Positions 27,601 to 42,063 of a stretch of DNA of 64,000 nt are shown here, piece after piece. A program made the position numbers and the translations under genes. The notes under the pieces are model-generated. The model searched no databases. It was not told the DNA's origin and saw only the letters and a program-made list of their open reading frames with translations. Every line of letters begins with the position of its first letter. Position 1 is the first letter of the stretch. The stretch is from Phytoseiulus persimilis (taxonomy: Eukaryota; Arthropoda; Arachnida; Mesostigmata; Phytoseiidae): assembly GCA_037576195.1 (NCBI GenBank), contig CM075104.1, positions 6,454,775 to 6,518,774 on the forward strand. The letters run 5' to 3'.

Positions 27601-30600
27601 CGGGTTGTGCCTTCGATCCGAGATCGGATCCTAGGCCAGCGGTCCACCCCGGGAATATCACGAGGCTTGATCATCGAGGAGGCGTGACGTCGGCTACGCC
27701 AGAACATCGGCATTCGAAGGTGTCTGTATGCAGACCAGGCTCAGCACGCAACGTTCCCGCTGCCGCCGAGTAGCAGGCTGTTCGAAGAATTTATCGAGCC
27801 TCCACTAGTTTCTCCGAAGAGCTTCCAACGATATGAAGAGTCAGCTTCGCGAAGAGAGTTATGCACCGCTCGATTTTTCGTCCCGTTCCAGCCCGCCCAT
27901 GGAAATTCTCGCTAAACCAGGTGGAAGTATGCGTCCCAGTGAAACACTTGTGGGAGCTAGTCAGTTCGTGGTTTGGTTACCCCCCGTCGACGCCGTCAGT
28001 ATCGGGGCGACTAGCTTCCAACGACTCGTCTCCTTACCACCAATTCGTTCTTTGACCAGCTTGTGTGCTTTCACGCACACTCCGACCGAGGCGCTCCCAG
28101 CCGATATAAACGGATCGTTTCTGGTGTTCGTGTTTGGTGTTGTTGGCCGGCTCACGAACAGCGATAAACCGTCGGGCTGAAGCCGCTCGTAACGAACTTG
28201 TGCTGCGATCGATTTGGAAATGGAGATTCATTCATAGGCGTGTTGAGACTTGCTTCTCGCCCGGTTCCGTTTGTTTTCTCTCGGTGGCGGACGGATACAT
28301 ACAAAAGAAGAGACGGCACGAAAGCGGGAAGGGCGAACGGGCGTGCAAACAAACGCAGATGAGGACTACGCTGAACTACCGACGTCTCACGAATGGAAGC
28401 CAGGGCAGATAGACGCACGAACGGACCGGACGGATGGGAAGACTAAGAAGCGCAGCCGTCGCGGCTGCAGCAAAGAAAAGCAGCAAGTCATAAAAAGGTG
28501 TATTTTATTCACGCATCCGAAGCGGCCGTCTTGGCAAGAGAGCTCTCGCAGACAGCACAGCTAGCGGAAGAGAAAGAAAGCAAAAAAAAGAGAGGAGACT
28601 TAGCTCTCAGAAGTGGCCGCCACGAGAAAGGAAAGTCTAATAGAGAAGCGAGGTGATGCAACCAACTTTTTGTGGCGCTTCTTCCAAGCCAACCAAAGCG
28701 GAGCAGCCAGAGAAGAAGCTTTTCCAACTTTTGTCTTAGCTACCGCCCTTGCGTCCCCCCTCTTCGCCCCCGAACGCGAGCACCGATCCCTCTCCGGGGC
28801 CCCAACCCTCGCTGCGAGCCCTCGATGCTCTTCCATTATTAATTTTTTCTGCCCATATTCTTCTCCGAGCGCCCGCTCCAGTGACTATCTCGGTTTCCGA
28901 ACTTCACTCCCGCCGCGCTAGGCCCGGCCGTTCCCCCGGGGAAGCTCGTTCTGGTCTTCCCGCACCGCCCCTTCTCCTGCTCCCTAGCTCGAACTCTCCC
29001 TCTCCAGCTCCTCTCGTCCTCAACCGATCCTCTTTCCTTAATTCTCCATCCTACGGAGCTTAACACCAGGACCTTCATCTTCCCTCGTAGGTCATCTTGG
29101 ACGGGGCACGAGAAAAAGAGGGACAGTCTGGGCAGCGAAAGTGGGACCAGAGAGCGAGAGATGGGGGAAACAAAAGAGTCGTGAAAAGGCTCCTCTTCGC
29201 TGCCCCTGCTCGTCAGAGTGTGTGGGTAGCTGGACGAGCCGCGATCGTAAGTCAACGGCACTTGCGTCGGAATACATAGGCGGAATGAAAAGGCGACACC
29301 GGGCCCGGGGAAAAACTTCCTTCCACCACCACGAATGAAACACTACCCGAGCAGGATGGGGATGATCGCTTTTTGCATAAATTTCACGATTGCGCTGCAA
29401 TGAGCTCTTCAAAGTTAATTTCGCGATGGACGCTCCAGCTCGAGCCCCGAATTCGTTCGAAATACGCAGCGGTCCTCCTTTCCCGGGGTCTTCCGCGAGG
29501 AAATGTAACAGACGATCAGTGACTTTGGAAAAAGTTCCCCTGGAAAATCCGGGATCCTTGGTGTCCAGTGGCGGCCTTGATTAGAGCAATGATTCACTAA
29601 CGCCGACTCAGTTCGCCGATCCTGCCACGACCTACATTCAGAGGCATCAGAAAAACTAATTCACTCATGCACGATTCCCGTTCATCCTCGGCGCGACTCC
29701 AGCCATTGCCGACTCTCGAGGGACATTGTGGAGCTGAGCTCCATTAATGAGGTTAAACACACGGAACTTCCTGCTCTTCCGCTCCCTGGCATTCCCTAAG
29801 GAGAGCTCGCCGCGATTGTGGATAGGGTGCTTGGTGCCGAAGGTGAACACTTCAAAATTCGACTCCATAGATGCCACCTCAAAATATCGAAGAGGCTCGA
29901 ACTCCGAGTTGCGACTTCAGTTTGGACACACACTTGGACTGAGCCTAGATTTTCACGGGACTCTCCCCAACTGGAGAACGATTCCTCATTCCTGGCTCGC
30001 AAAGCCTTCCGCGTCCACGCATGGGCCCCCTGGCGGGAAACCGAGGGTTCGAGCGCTCAGATACGCTGTGACCTCTCACTCGAAACAGCTTCATGAAAAT
30101 TCCGTAACAGTTAGGATTCACTCGCATGATATTCGGACCGATATTGGAGCGAGTCCAACAGAAAGCGGGAGCGGGTCGCGATGCCAACGTCATGGGAGGA
30201 ATCAGCAGTGCGATGACGCAGCAGCAGGACAACTAATTCGTTATGTTGTGAGTCGATGTTGTGTCATCACGCTTCCCGCTGCCGATCTCCTGGAACACTT
30301 ACCCGAGGGCAATTCGGCTTCCACAACCGCCACTCCCAGATACCCGACTTCCACCTGCTCGAGTTCTCTCCGTGATTCAGGTGATTGAGGACAAAACTTG
30401 GGCTGAATGACTCTGAGGTGTTCAAGGTGAAAGGCTTCAAGGTGAACTACTGCATCAAATATTTCTGATAGATTAGATAGCCGGTACCAAATGACAGCGA
30501 CAGAATAGTTTCAGTTGGAGCTACCCAAAGTTAGCGATGAATGCGCATCACGTAAGTTGTGAGATAATCAAGATTGGATATGATTTTAGTTCCTCTCGAC

Positions 30601-33600
30601 AGAGGGTATCGTGCAGGATAGAGGAAATCGAGCGAATAAGTTCGAGAAATGACAAAACTGTCAAGAAGACAGCCCAGAACGGAAAACGGAAGCGAAGATT
30701 CGAAAAGATGTGCGGAGTATTCTCAGCGCTTGAAGGGTTGAGTGTTCATATCTCGGGAGCGCATGGATAGATTCTCCCTCCAGATAACCTCCAGCGGAGC
30801 GGAGAAACGTCCGACGGCGAGGAGCGACGACGACCACCACGGATCCAGCAGAAAAAGAACGGCAAAAGAACGTAAGGAGAGCCCGAAGCACGATGCAAGC
30901 AGCAGGAAATGAAACTGTCACCGGGTTTGAACGTAACATAATTAAGGAAGTCTGTCGGCGGCTGTGTCTTGAAAGAGATAAAAAGAGCTTTCCCTTTGCC
31001 TTCCTCCTCTTTCCGACCGCGTGCCCTTCTTGCCGAACCCAGCCCCACTTTCGTATGGCCCCCACGCCGTTCTTCTCTCAGTTCTCTCTTAGAACCCCTT
31101 TGCAGCCTCCAGCGCCTAGGATCGCTACAATTGCTGAAGCCCCCGCAAATCCCGGGCCCTTCAGTCCCTGGGAAATCCCGCGATTCAATGTCCGCCAGCC
31201 CAGCGGCAGTCAACCCGCCAGGACAGACTTTCGAGGCCGAATCCATGCTAGCCAGCGAACGAAATTCAGGAAACGGCCGCATAAAAGCGCTGGGGATTAC
31301 GGAGCGGAAGTCGACAGATTCCGGCTCCTCTCCTCCTCCGTTTCCAGCCAGCGTCTCAGCCAGTCGCCCGAACCCCGCGCTTGAACTCGATGTCGAGGAC
31401 CACGACGAGTCCGACGAGAGTCTGGGTTGTGCCGACGAGACGCGGAACAACCCGGAAAAACAAGCTGACGCGGCAAGTGGACACCTGCTCTTCAGTCACC
31501 CGAGCTCTGAGGTGCCCAGCAGCAGGGAATCCACCTGCCCACCCATTCAGCCGTCCGACCCCCACGGTTCCTGGAGTTGCCAGCGATAGTGAAGGTGGTG
31601 GTTCGCGGCTGCTGTTACCCCGAAAGCTCGGCATGTGCGTTATAGCTCAAAACTCCTCTCCAGCAGGCACAACATGGGGTCCCAGGTGGCGGCTACCGCT
31701 GGACGTACATTGTAATGCGCATAATACTTGCCAGATGGCTCCCGATTCAAGTGCGCTTAGTACGTTTTAACTCGAGCAAACACACTTGGAACGGACTCTT
31801 GCAGTTGGATCAACAGTGGGAGCAGCGAAGCTCTACGTCGCCATAACTTCGACCGTACCTCCCGGTGGAACTTCCCTCGACTGGGAACGGTTCCCCATTC
31901 ATTCTGAAACTTGCAGAGTCTACGGACGATTCGGGAGGGAGCTCTCCTCCTGACAGAAAATTTCAAAGGACTCTCGCCAGGAGAATAACAGGCACGATTA
32001 TTCAACAAGGAGCAGGAACACGCGGAGATGAAATATGAATACAACTTTTTTCCTCGCTTCTGAGCCCTTCGTCACGTAAGCGGCTGTCAAAGAAGCCCCG
32101 CACGTCGACCCTGTCCGTGACCACTGCACCACTAAATGGAAGGCGAAGAGGAAATTGATGCCATCTGTGAAAGTTGGTCAGCTCATCATCATCTTCCTCA
32201 TCACCGCCTCAACGCGACGTCAAAAAGCGTCGCTTACCTCGTTCCTCCCATTCGTCAACGGATAACGTCCTCGTCGGAAGTCTGCTCTCGCCCACAAAGC
32301 AGTACCGTAGTCCTGTGTAGGCGCCGCAGTCATTAAGGAGCCGGCGGCATCGGTTGTCAGAGAGGAACCGAAGGAGAAGAATGAGGCAAGCATCCACGCA
32401 GGCAAAAATCTGGTCGGTGGCTAACGTGAAGGGCAACGGAGGAACGGCGGCATCGATCCCGTAGTTCGGTGATGGCGGCGGTGTAATAAGGGCTCGCATA
32501 GTGCATCTTTTTAGCAGCGCCCAGCACCCTATGAGACGGACGAACGAACGGGGTTATGCTAATATCGTATTTAGCAGATCACGAGGAATGAACCGCCAGC
32601 ACCGCTCTCTTTCCGCCGCTCCTCCGCTAATCTAGCGGCAATTTGGCTCCCGATGCTCTCGTTGATGCTCCCGCAGTTCCTCGCGCACATTGTTCTTCCC
32701 GTATCCACACTTTTATAGTGCACGCGCTTGTGTTGGTGGGTGCTCGCGTCCATGCATGCAAGTTCGCAGCTTTGATTCGGGAGGAAATTACAGAAAAACT
32801 GCCTCAGCCGCAGATCGATAACCAAATACATAACAACACGGAGCTAACTGCTTGCCGATGACCTCGCTCACATACCGACAGGAAGAGCGAACGGCAACAG
32901 TCTTCGACATCGGAGCCTCAGAGTTGTGACCTGCGCCTTATGCTCGCCGGATAATTCGAGCGGTCGTTCATGTAATCTATCGTGCCCCGATGAATCACCG
33001 TAAAAAGCAACGTCAGGAAAGGAGATCAGCTCGAGAAATATTTTGGCTCCTCACTGACTCGTTTGTTTGGAGCGGAGTATCTTCCCGCCGTACGATGATG
33101 GGTTCGATAGGACGACCCAGACCGTGGACGACCAGGTTGTTCTCTCGTCGACACTCGTGTTCGCCGTGGCTGTAGCCGCCGCGATGGTGCTTGTTGCTGC
33201 TGCCGCCGTCGTTGTTGAAGTATGCTTGTCGTTGTTGTTGTGTAGCGGCAGTTGGGGCAAGCCATCAAGCCGTGACATCGTCTTCCACTAGCCTTCCTTA
33301 TGGAAGATCCTTGTCGATAATTTGTCGAACGCGGTCAAGCCTTGCTTTCATGATGAACAGAGGCCATCAGCTCCCCTCATTTGTTCCCAGCCGCTTCCCC
33401 ACTTCACTTCGCGATTGCTTAGGTCCCATCCGATGTTCTTCCCCGTTCTTATCGATGCCAAATAATAAGAGCACCATAACCCCGTTTTCCCGACCGAATA
33501 ATGCAACGCCGAGATTGCGCTCATCCAGTTTTCTTACTCATGGAGTTTTCGAGCGGTGCTCCTCAACTGGAAGAAATGGATGCCGCGGGGAATGCTTCGA

Positions 33601-36600
33601 TGGAGAGATTTTTCGATTTTCTCCACTAAAATCGGATGAGAAAAACATGAGAATCATGAAGACGAAAATGAATGGATGAATTCCCTGGTTCAACATGTCG
33701 TGTTTATCCTTATCAGCGTGGAGACGCTCCGGCTTTTGTAGGGGCGAGCCAGGGGAGTGGAGGCCATCGGGCGGTAAATACAGGGTTGTTGGATGGAGTC
33801 GAGTATTTTTTTTACCCTTTGTCCTCCTGCTCATTAGTTCGTGGAAAATGATAAAGTTAGATTCTTCCCTACGATCGATTGTTTGGAGGATAGCGCGTGT
33901 TTTCATTTACTCCGCGGCGATCGGTAGAGGATTGCGTTTCCTGAAGCGGCTCAAAACTTCCCCTCCCTTTAATTGGATCGTTGACTGAACTAACCCGGTA
34001 TAGCCGGTACGATTCAACGCGAAGAACAGCCCCACCATCTCTCCATCTAAAGCAGCGAGAATCGCTCCAGAGCTCGAGGGAGGGTAGGCGGTGGTATCAT
34101 CTCGAAAGCCGCTGATTTCTCGACAAAATCTCGCCACCGTTGCCGTTCTTCGTCTTTTTCTTGGAATGGCGAATGCCGAAGAATTCACACTGTTGACGAG
34201 TTCGCGAATCGATCGAAACGACCCGGTTCCGCATCGAATCACGCCCGTACGAGCTCGATCGGTTGACTTTTGACGTTTCCCGTTCAATGGAACGATACAT
34301 TGTCGAGAAAGCGCTATGAGATGCGTTCTTCCACCTGAGAGCGCGAACATTAAACAACAGCACGCGCTACCCTTCCGGCTTTCTATCCTGAAGGAGAAAT
34401 CCCGAATCCGATGTTCCACAAAGTAATGAGCGAAACAAGATAAATTAGAAGGTTGCCGACTCAATCTGACCACCCTGTGGGTAGATTTTTTCGACGACGA
34501 ATACGACCTTGAGTTGGAGGAAGAGCAAATGGCGCTCTCTCGGGAGATTTCCGAGCCAGCGGCCTTCCGGACGTCGTGGCGCTGCCAGTCGGTACTTAAC
34601 CGCCCAAACACCCGCAATTCCGAGGAGTTTGCACATATTCGAGGCCCGCGAGAAACTAAGCGGTTTCGCGAGTTTTTCGACGGGTCTCCGGTCGGCCTTA
34701 GAGCAACGTGCGGAGGAGAAACTAGCGCCAACTCCCCGGAGCGAATTGAACAGCCAAGTTTCAAAACGTCACATCTACACTTTTTCGGTTTTTGAGTCTC
34801 CAACGATGAATCGTGGTCATGTACACAGCTGACGAAATTCTATTGTCGCCACTTCAGGGTTACACAGCCGCGGAGCGCCATCGATTTCTCTGGATAGCAG
34901 TCGAAATTCACGCGCGAAAACGGTCAAAAAAAATATCGGTCAGATGGAGATGTGACGTTCTGAATCTGGAGGCCTGGAATCTCTACAACTGAGACGCGAC
35001 AGAGAATCGAGACGCGAAGCACAGAAGATGGATTGCGCTCTCGAGCACATGACTGGGATTCGACGACATTGATCGTATGAGCGGGAGGATAACATTTTTG
35101 GCCTGTGCAGCGCAAGAATTTCTCCGACTGATGCTCGGTCCACGTATGCCGAGGACAATCATCAACTCGCTACACTGCACCGCACATATTGTACCGATCG
35201 GGACGTCTCCTGATTCGAAATACGAGGAGTCATGTTCAGCGGAGAACCGCGTTGCATTGGTTGATTTCAACGGAAGATTGAGGTTTCGGAAATTGCCACC
35301 TATAGATGGGTGTGACAATTTGGATCTCGACCCGATTTTTCATCGTGAGAATCCACCAAAAAGTCCGAAAGTCGTTCATTGCGGCTAGTACCCGAGGCCG
35401 AAACTTTTACTTATCAATCAGAGCTATTATTATACACCGACAATCGGGAACTCTCCGCTCCGGCCACTGAGAACGACGCTCTCGAATTCAATGGCAGTAT
35501 AATGGATATTTCTCGTCCCATGAGCGACTCGATGAACTCGGATGAGCCGTTCGAATAGTAATCAAACCAGACGAGGGTTGATGGCGTCGGGATCTCCTCC
35601 TTTCTGACCGAATCTGATTCATGTCTGCGAACGGGCTTCAGCGGCGCCTGAGAGTTTTGCGGGTCTGACCCGCGGCCGAAACCCGCGGGGGAACCCATCG
35701 GTGGTAGGGCAACCCAGACTTCATGCGAAGCGTGCCTACTTTGCGGGCATGGAAAGTCGACTGAAGAAGCTCGTCCCGAAGGAGGTACACTTTCCTCGAG
35801 GCTCGAATTCCCCCTAGAATGGATCTTGCTGCCTCCTACTCGTCAAGTGTTTTGCATGGGTAGAATTTCCTCCAGCGGAAACACCGAATCGCTCACCCAC
35901 CGCTCCTCTCTTACCATTCGGGGGTCTTTCCGGGACCGTTCCGTTCATTCTACTGGCGCTTGCCGTCAGCCTGTCCGAAGATTCCCGTTTGCGTCCATTT
36001 TGTGGCTTCTAGTCGTTCTTGATGAGAGAAGTCCCTAATGACATGCAGGAGCCGGAGTGGGTAGAGCTCGACTGCAAGTTTGCGGTCTGCAGCCGCATCC
36101 GAGATGCTTCTCGTGAGTTTCCGCGCAACCTCCAAGTCGGAGCGGTGTAGCGCCGCTTGACGAGGAGTGAACATGGACGAGTTTTTCGAAACGCGCTCTT
36201 CGGTGGTGATGGTTGCTCGGAATTTTCCGGCAGACGCCGGAGACAGATGGTAAATGGCAAGATGGATGGCCTTTCTCGGCCGAAAAGCAAGTAAAAGAAA
36301 AACAGCAGGAATTGCTCAAGTTTGCGTTCCAACTGCGGGGAGAGTTCGCTTCCGTGGGGACCTGCGAGAGGGCCATGAAGGAGAACAAAGCTGGTTAATC
36401 TTCACCGGGGAAAAAAGGTGGAGAAATTCTCCCAAAGATCCGTGACGAAACAGCGAACGCGAACTGTGCATTTCCGCCATCCACGCTCGCGCGATTTCGC
36501 TCGTCCGAGTTCCCAGAATCGACGCCGAAACGCTCGCCTCGATAGAAAACTGTCTCTCCTTCAGACACCGGGCCTCAGGCTGGAAAAATCTTCGTCGGAA

Positions 36601-39270
36601 AGGAGATTCTCGAGGAAACCACAGAGGAGGCACGCTGTTCGCGAGTCACGAAACTCGCAAGGTGGAGGAGGCCAAAACCGCTCACCGGCGAGCTTGGCCG
36701 CGCCCCTCTGCCTGGATTCTGCCTTTCCGTCCTCTAGTTACTTACTCACTCAGTTCACTGACGCCTTGGACAAAGTCTACAATGAAAAATGACCGTCCAT
36801 CGTCACGGCTCGCCTGGTTGGCCGGCCGTACGCCCATGCCATCAGCCGAGCTACAAGGAGGACGAGGGGGCCACCAGCTCGACGACAACGCTGACGACGA
36901 CGACGACGACCGCCTCTACGAGGACGACAACATCCACTAAAAGCGTTTAGCACGCTCAACTGACCGCTAGTGTCATCTGCGACACGAGAAGTAACTGTGC
37001 CGCTCATGAAGCGTCTCCTGAGCCAAGTGGCGGCTCGCCCGACCCGGTGCCCGCAGCCCGCCTTCCTAGTTGGTTGGATCCTTTACTTCTCGGCTGGTCT
37101 GCCATCAGACCCACAACGGGTGGAGGGCCCCCACCCCCGGAAATCTCACAGGCTTCCATAGCCCCATATTCGCCCTATCCCAGTCGTCAAACTGAGCGTC
37201 TAGCAAATCGTCACAAAAGTTGTTGGCAAAGTTTTTCCCATCGGCTTGTTTCTCGCGCACTGCTTGTTTAAGTGCTGGACAAAAAAGATGCCGCTTTGAC
37301 TGACCTCGAAGGAGCAACGTCGAGCGTCACTCGCCGCCGAAACGAGTAAGTAAGCGAGCAACAACTCGAATCAAAATTCTCCACGCAGACAGAACAACGA
37401 CTGACCGCTCCAGTGAATCGCTCGCCTTGTGGTCGAGTGGCACCCTCGGTGTCCCAAGAATGGGGAAAGAACACGAGCATCTCGGGAGCTGGCGCCCCGG
37501 CGAGGTATCGGGACGGCGGTCGCTCACTCTTCCTCACACCGACCGACCAGTCAACCAGGCCACAAAGCGGGGACAACAGCGCAGTGGAGCAACTTTGGCA
37601 ACTTTTCACGCACTTCACCCCCAAAACAACCGGCAGCATGGCGGCTGCGGCCGAATCATCCGAGTTCGGCTGCAAAGTGCTTCGCCCCCTTCGGTCTTTC
37701 TGAAGTGCTTGCTTGCGCACTCACTCATCCGACTGCTCACTCACTTGTCCGTGTGTCCGCCTGCCCGCGCGCCTCGACACCCCCAAGTTCTCGAGAAATA
37801 TCTCTCGGAACGGACGAGTGAGCTCGATGCAGCCATTCAGGCTGGCAGTCGGCAAGACTAGACACGACAGGGCTCAATCCCAGCGGCTCTGATTCAGAAC
37901 GAATTTAATTTCCATCAGCTTTCTAGGGAGCTTCGGGACCGAATAAACAGGATGGGACAAAAATATCGCTCTGAGTCGGACAGCTGCGCGCTCTTTTGAT
38001 AAACCCCCTTAGCATCCGAACTCAGTTCAATGTCGTCAGCGATTTGGAAACTTGCTCACTCTTCTCGAGACTCGAACACGACCGAAGCTATTATCTTGAA
38101 CATCAGGAGTGCGTTATGAACCTGGAGATCGACATATTCCCGGTTTTGACTCTTCGAGCTACATATTAACCCCGGAAGCATCGTTCCGGTTTTTTTTTTC
38201 CTGATTCTCAGATGTGAACATCGTGAATCCGCCCTATCGTCACTTGGTTGATTCGGTTGCTGATTCTGATCAAAGTTTCCATGAATTTTTTCTCGAAACG
38301 GAGGCTCTCTATGAGCATGAATCATGGGTCGAGTTTTATGGAAATCCGTCGAAGTCATTTCGGCCACAGTTATCTCCGAAAAATGACGCGTCAAACGGAA
38401 ACTTCCCTCTAAATATGAGAATCTTTCGGTTATCCTTCTCTGACGGATACTGCCGTCCGTGGAGAGCTCCGCGTACAAATCCCTGGTCGACGGAAATTCA
38501 GCGCACCTTCAGCGATGGAGTCGGAATGGGAAACGTTCGCCTGGACTTTCATTTGGCGAAAATCGATGATCGAAAGTGCGCGAGTGTTTCGAAGCACCCA
38601 CGGCTCATTGCAATATTAGACCAGACGACGTTTTATATGAGAGCCCAAATTCTCAGGAGCACCGTAAACGGAACATGCCGACGTTTTTTTTCCATCGGGC
38701 ACCGTGGAGGACGGGGCGAAGCAAATATCCTGACCGCATGCACTTTTCCGAACCACGGAAAGTCGAACGGAGTCGTAGTATGGGGAACGGAGCACCGACG
38801 GAAGCTGATGGAAAGGACTCCTGTTGTGATCGGGTCACAACGAATCGAGCAATCAGAAGAAATGTGAAGACATGGAACTCGTTCTGACAGAAAAGCGTAC
38901 TGAGCCACTCTCCCCCAGCGGTGAGTCGGCCCACTTTCGATCGATGGATCGCAAAAGCCGCTGAGCTTCAAGCGGCAACGAAGGACGATCTCATCTAAGA
39001 CGAGATCGCCGTTCCGAGGGATTCCTCTCAATATAATCACGAAGTGACTTCCTTCCGTAGCGAGGGCAAACGTACGGAGGCCGCGCGATCCTCCTCGCCT
39101 GTTCCGGAGATAAGTTCGTGGCGCTTGATGATGAGGCCAAACCTCACGACCAACGCATACACAAGACTCACATCAGAACTTGCAGACGTCCGGTAGCGTT
39201 GCGATCATGTGCGGAACAGAGATGGACACCGTTTCGAACCAATTTGACCAGTGACAAAATGAAAACATGT
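24618..39270. repeat. 14.65 kb direct duplication, copy B
   Basis: This is the second occurrence of 9,961-24,616. It ends with the same ACATGT (39,265-39,270) and then continues into unique sequence. Because its noisy counterpart lies at the tip of copy A, this copy probably gives the better base calls for its last 3 kb. No gene is recognised. A 213-codon open frame (38,229-38,867 plus) differs between the copies by a compensating pair of indels and has no recognisable motif, so it is not annotated as a gene. Confidence 0.97.
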
Positions 39271-41980
39271 CGCCTGAGAACGTTCCCCACATGTGATGAC
39301 AGCCCTCGCCAAAGCTAAGGCCTTCGGTACCCAACAAAATAACTCGTGATTACCCTATTTTCTCGATGGTGGTAACTGGTTTTCTGTGATGAGAATTTCT
39401 CACTTTGGGCTTCGATAATTCTCCGATTCGAGTGAATCAACCATGTAGTCTTGGAGCGAACATTGGAGCTCATTGCAATGGCTGCTTGACAGCCCGCGCA
39501 AAGTCGTTGGTAATCATTTGCCACCGTCGGAACGAGTTGCATGAGCAGTCGAAGATATGTTCAGCTGATGATACTCACCGTTTTTGACGTGAAAACGTCG
39601 TTCCCTGTGGCTTTGGTGCCCTCTGTTAGTACTTCATCATCTATGTAACGAATTTCGAGACTCTGGTTTGTCCTCAAACTTTGCTCGTGACGAACCGAAA
39701 ATGCTCTCATTGTTCCACGAGGGGCACGAATTCACGAGGGAAGCCCTCATACAATTTCGGCATCCACTCGAGCAATTTCAGATTGAGTCCTGGATAAATG
39801 TGTGCACCTATTCGGAAAGCTCGGAAATCAGCATGAATAACCGTTCTTCGCGGTTGCCGAGAGTCGCAGTGGAATCAATTGTGCAGGGGGATGCACGGCC
39901 ATATGAGCTTCTCCCAGACCGCCCTTCATATCTCCTCCAGTTCATTCCAATCTATCATTTGTACCCCGAATATTGGCCGAATTTCAGGATTTGATAGGAT
40001 GAAATGGGTACGCTCGGCGTGTCAAACGCTGGGCTCTGATTTTTCTACCAAGTCTCAATGTCTTAGGACCTGAATTCATATAGGACAAAATGGAAGCGAA
40101 TGGATGAATCGGGAAAAATTGATTCTCGAGGCCATCCGGATCACGAAGCTTGGCTGCCTGAGCATGAGATCGATGATCAACCAACGAGATTTCTGGTCGA
40201 ACGATGGGGAGCTATGATCTCGTTCCAGAGATTCGAGGGTTTCGGTCAGTTCCACACTCCCTGCCCACATTTGAATGGCGCGCCCGGAAACCTCAGGTAG
40301 TGCTCAGCCAAAGCGCAGAGCTGGAAGTTTCGGGGCCGCCAAAGTACCCGAAGAAGGTTTCGAAGAATAGGTCCTGGAATCGCTCTCTCGAGACTGAGAG
40401 GGATATCATCACTTGTTCGCAATTCACCTCACCGACGACTACACAGCGAATATTACACGTTTTCACGCGAAACAAGCGGTAGTATGGAATACAACCATTC
40501 CATATTTTATTTTTCCATCCTATATTATATCAAGCCCAAGCGGTAGACCTTTTCTAGGGCACAGCACCACTGGCTGAGTTTGTTGGATAACGTCTATGTT
40601 TCGTAAAGGCTTGCTGATTCCTCCACTCAATGAACCGTTTCAAGTTCCGGAGGGTTGGGACTTAACCGAAGGCTACAATTCCAAGTCCGTTTAAAGGACC
40701 ATGCCGCCATCTTTGAGGCCTCGAGAAGGCTCGCAGCGCGACGCTGTCTCCGGACTCCGGAGGCACGTCCCGATGCCCGGGCCGAACGAGACGCTGCCAC
40801 GGGCCCAAGGGCGTTCCGCGCTGGACCGCTCCTCTGCCCCGCACTCGCTACGCTACTGCAGACGTCAGGGAGCTATCGATGATCCAATGGGGAGAAGTCT
40901 CTCCACTGGTTTCACAGCAGGGAGCGCCGATTGCAACGAGCCTCGATTTGGCTACTTTTTCCATTCCGACCATGCGCAAGGGTTAGCTGAAAGCTTGGCT
41001 TCGTCGCCGGGGTCGGCTTACAAAACTATGTCATGCGACCAATTTCATAAGCGTAAATCCCAAAGCTCCCTCCGTTCTTCCCTCACCCCAGGACTCCGAC
41101 AGTCGAAGTCCCGATCGAAATTGCTCCGGGACATTTGAGGTGTCTGCTCATGCATTTCTCTCAGATACATTCGCTGCGAACGATAAGCTCGATATTCCAA
41201 AGCTTCATCTTCCGTCCGTCGCGAAACTTTAGCGGGGCTTCTTCCACAACTTGCTCCCGGATAAGAAATCAATCTCGTGGAATCGATATTCGAGGATGAT
41301 TCGATAGAAGCACCCAGCCGCTTCGAATTTGAAACTTCCGTTGAAAATCACGATATTTATTCAAGCTTTCAGCGGCTTAACTGTGTCGCGACTGGTCTTT
41401 GGAGAATTGCATAACTCGCTCTTTCCCTTGCGATGATTCAAATCTTTCCTAGGCGCTGCGTGTACGGTCTGTACAGAGTCATAGAGTTCAGAGACGGAGT
41501 AAATTATGGCTTGCTCTGAATTTTCATCCCGTTGTGCCCGACTCAATCCGAAACATGTTTTGCTTCGAGTTCAGGAGCGTTTTTGTTTGCAGCTCGAACC
41601 GTTTCTCCGAATTCGAGTCGATATTACGAGAGAGCCTTTGCGGAGCTGGAAGTACTTCCCCCGGATTCAAGGGCAGAGAAATTCGGAGGCGATGACGGTC
41701 GACAACCAGGGACCACTCCTCTTGAAGTGGATTTGTCCTTCTAGGGCCAACAAGTGTTGCAATAGACTATTCTGGCTGGTGGCCGTTGAATGTCACCGCG
41801 GCCACCGGACCTTTGAGCCCGCCATGAGGTGATCATTTGTGCATGAGCCTGATGTCTACATGGCTCTTCTCCATGGCTTTCAGGATGGCATCCGTTCACC
41901 ACCATGCACCGCATGTGATATCGGGAGGCCAAAATGACTCTGCTGAGATTGGCCTTAAACTTTCCAGCTAGGATGCGGAC
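39271..41980. other. Unassigned unique sequence left of the mariner
   Basis: No recognisable gene was found. Two open frames have a moderately protein-like composition but no known motif, splice support or homologue I can name: plus 39,668-39,994 and minus 41,045-41,272. The second is rich in charged residues. Confidence 0.4.
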
Positions 41981-41982
41981 TA

Positions 41983-42006
41983 TTAGGTAAGTCAAAAAGT
42001 TCGTCG
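41983..42006 (+). repeat. Mariner terminal inverted repeat, left
   Basis: This 24-bp terminus begins TTAGGTAAGTC directly after a TA dinucleotide and is identical to the reverse complement of 43,241-43,264. Similarity continues a few bases inward (CTTTT) after a one-base offset. Confidence 0.97.
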
Positions 42007-42063
42007 CTTTTCTACCCGATTTTGAGGAGCCAAATCTCTGCAGACAACAATATTTTTATTCAA

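Noticed and set aside
38229-38867. A 213-codon open frame in copy B, with a shorter version at 23,592-24,212 in copy A
   Set aside because: The frame contains no recognisable motif. The copies differ by indels that change part of the reading, and long frames of this length arise by chance in this composition.
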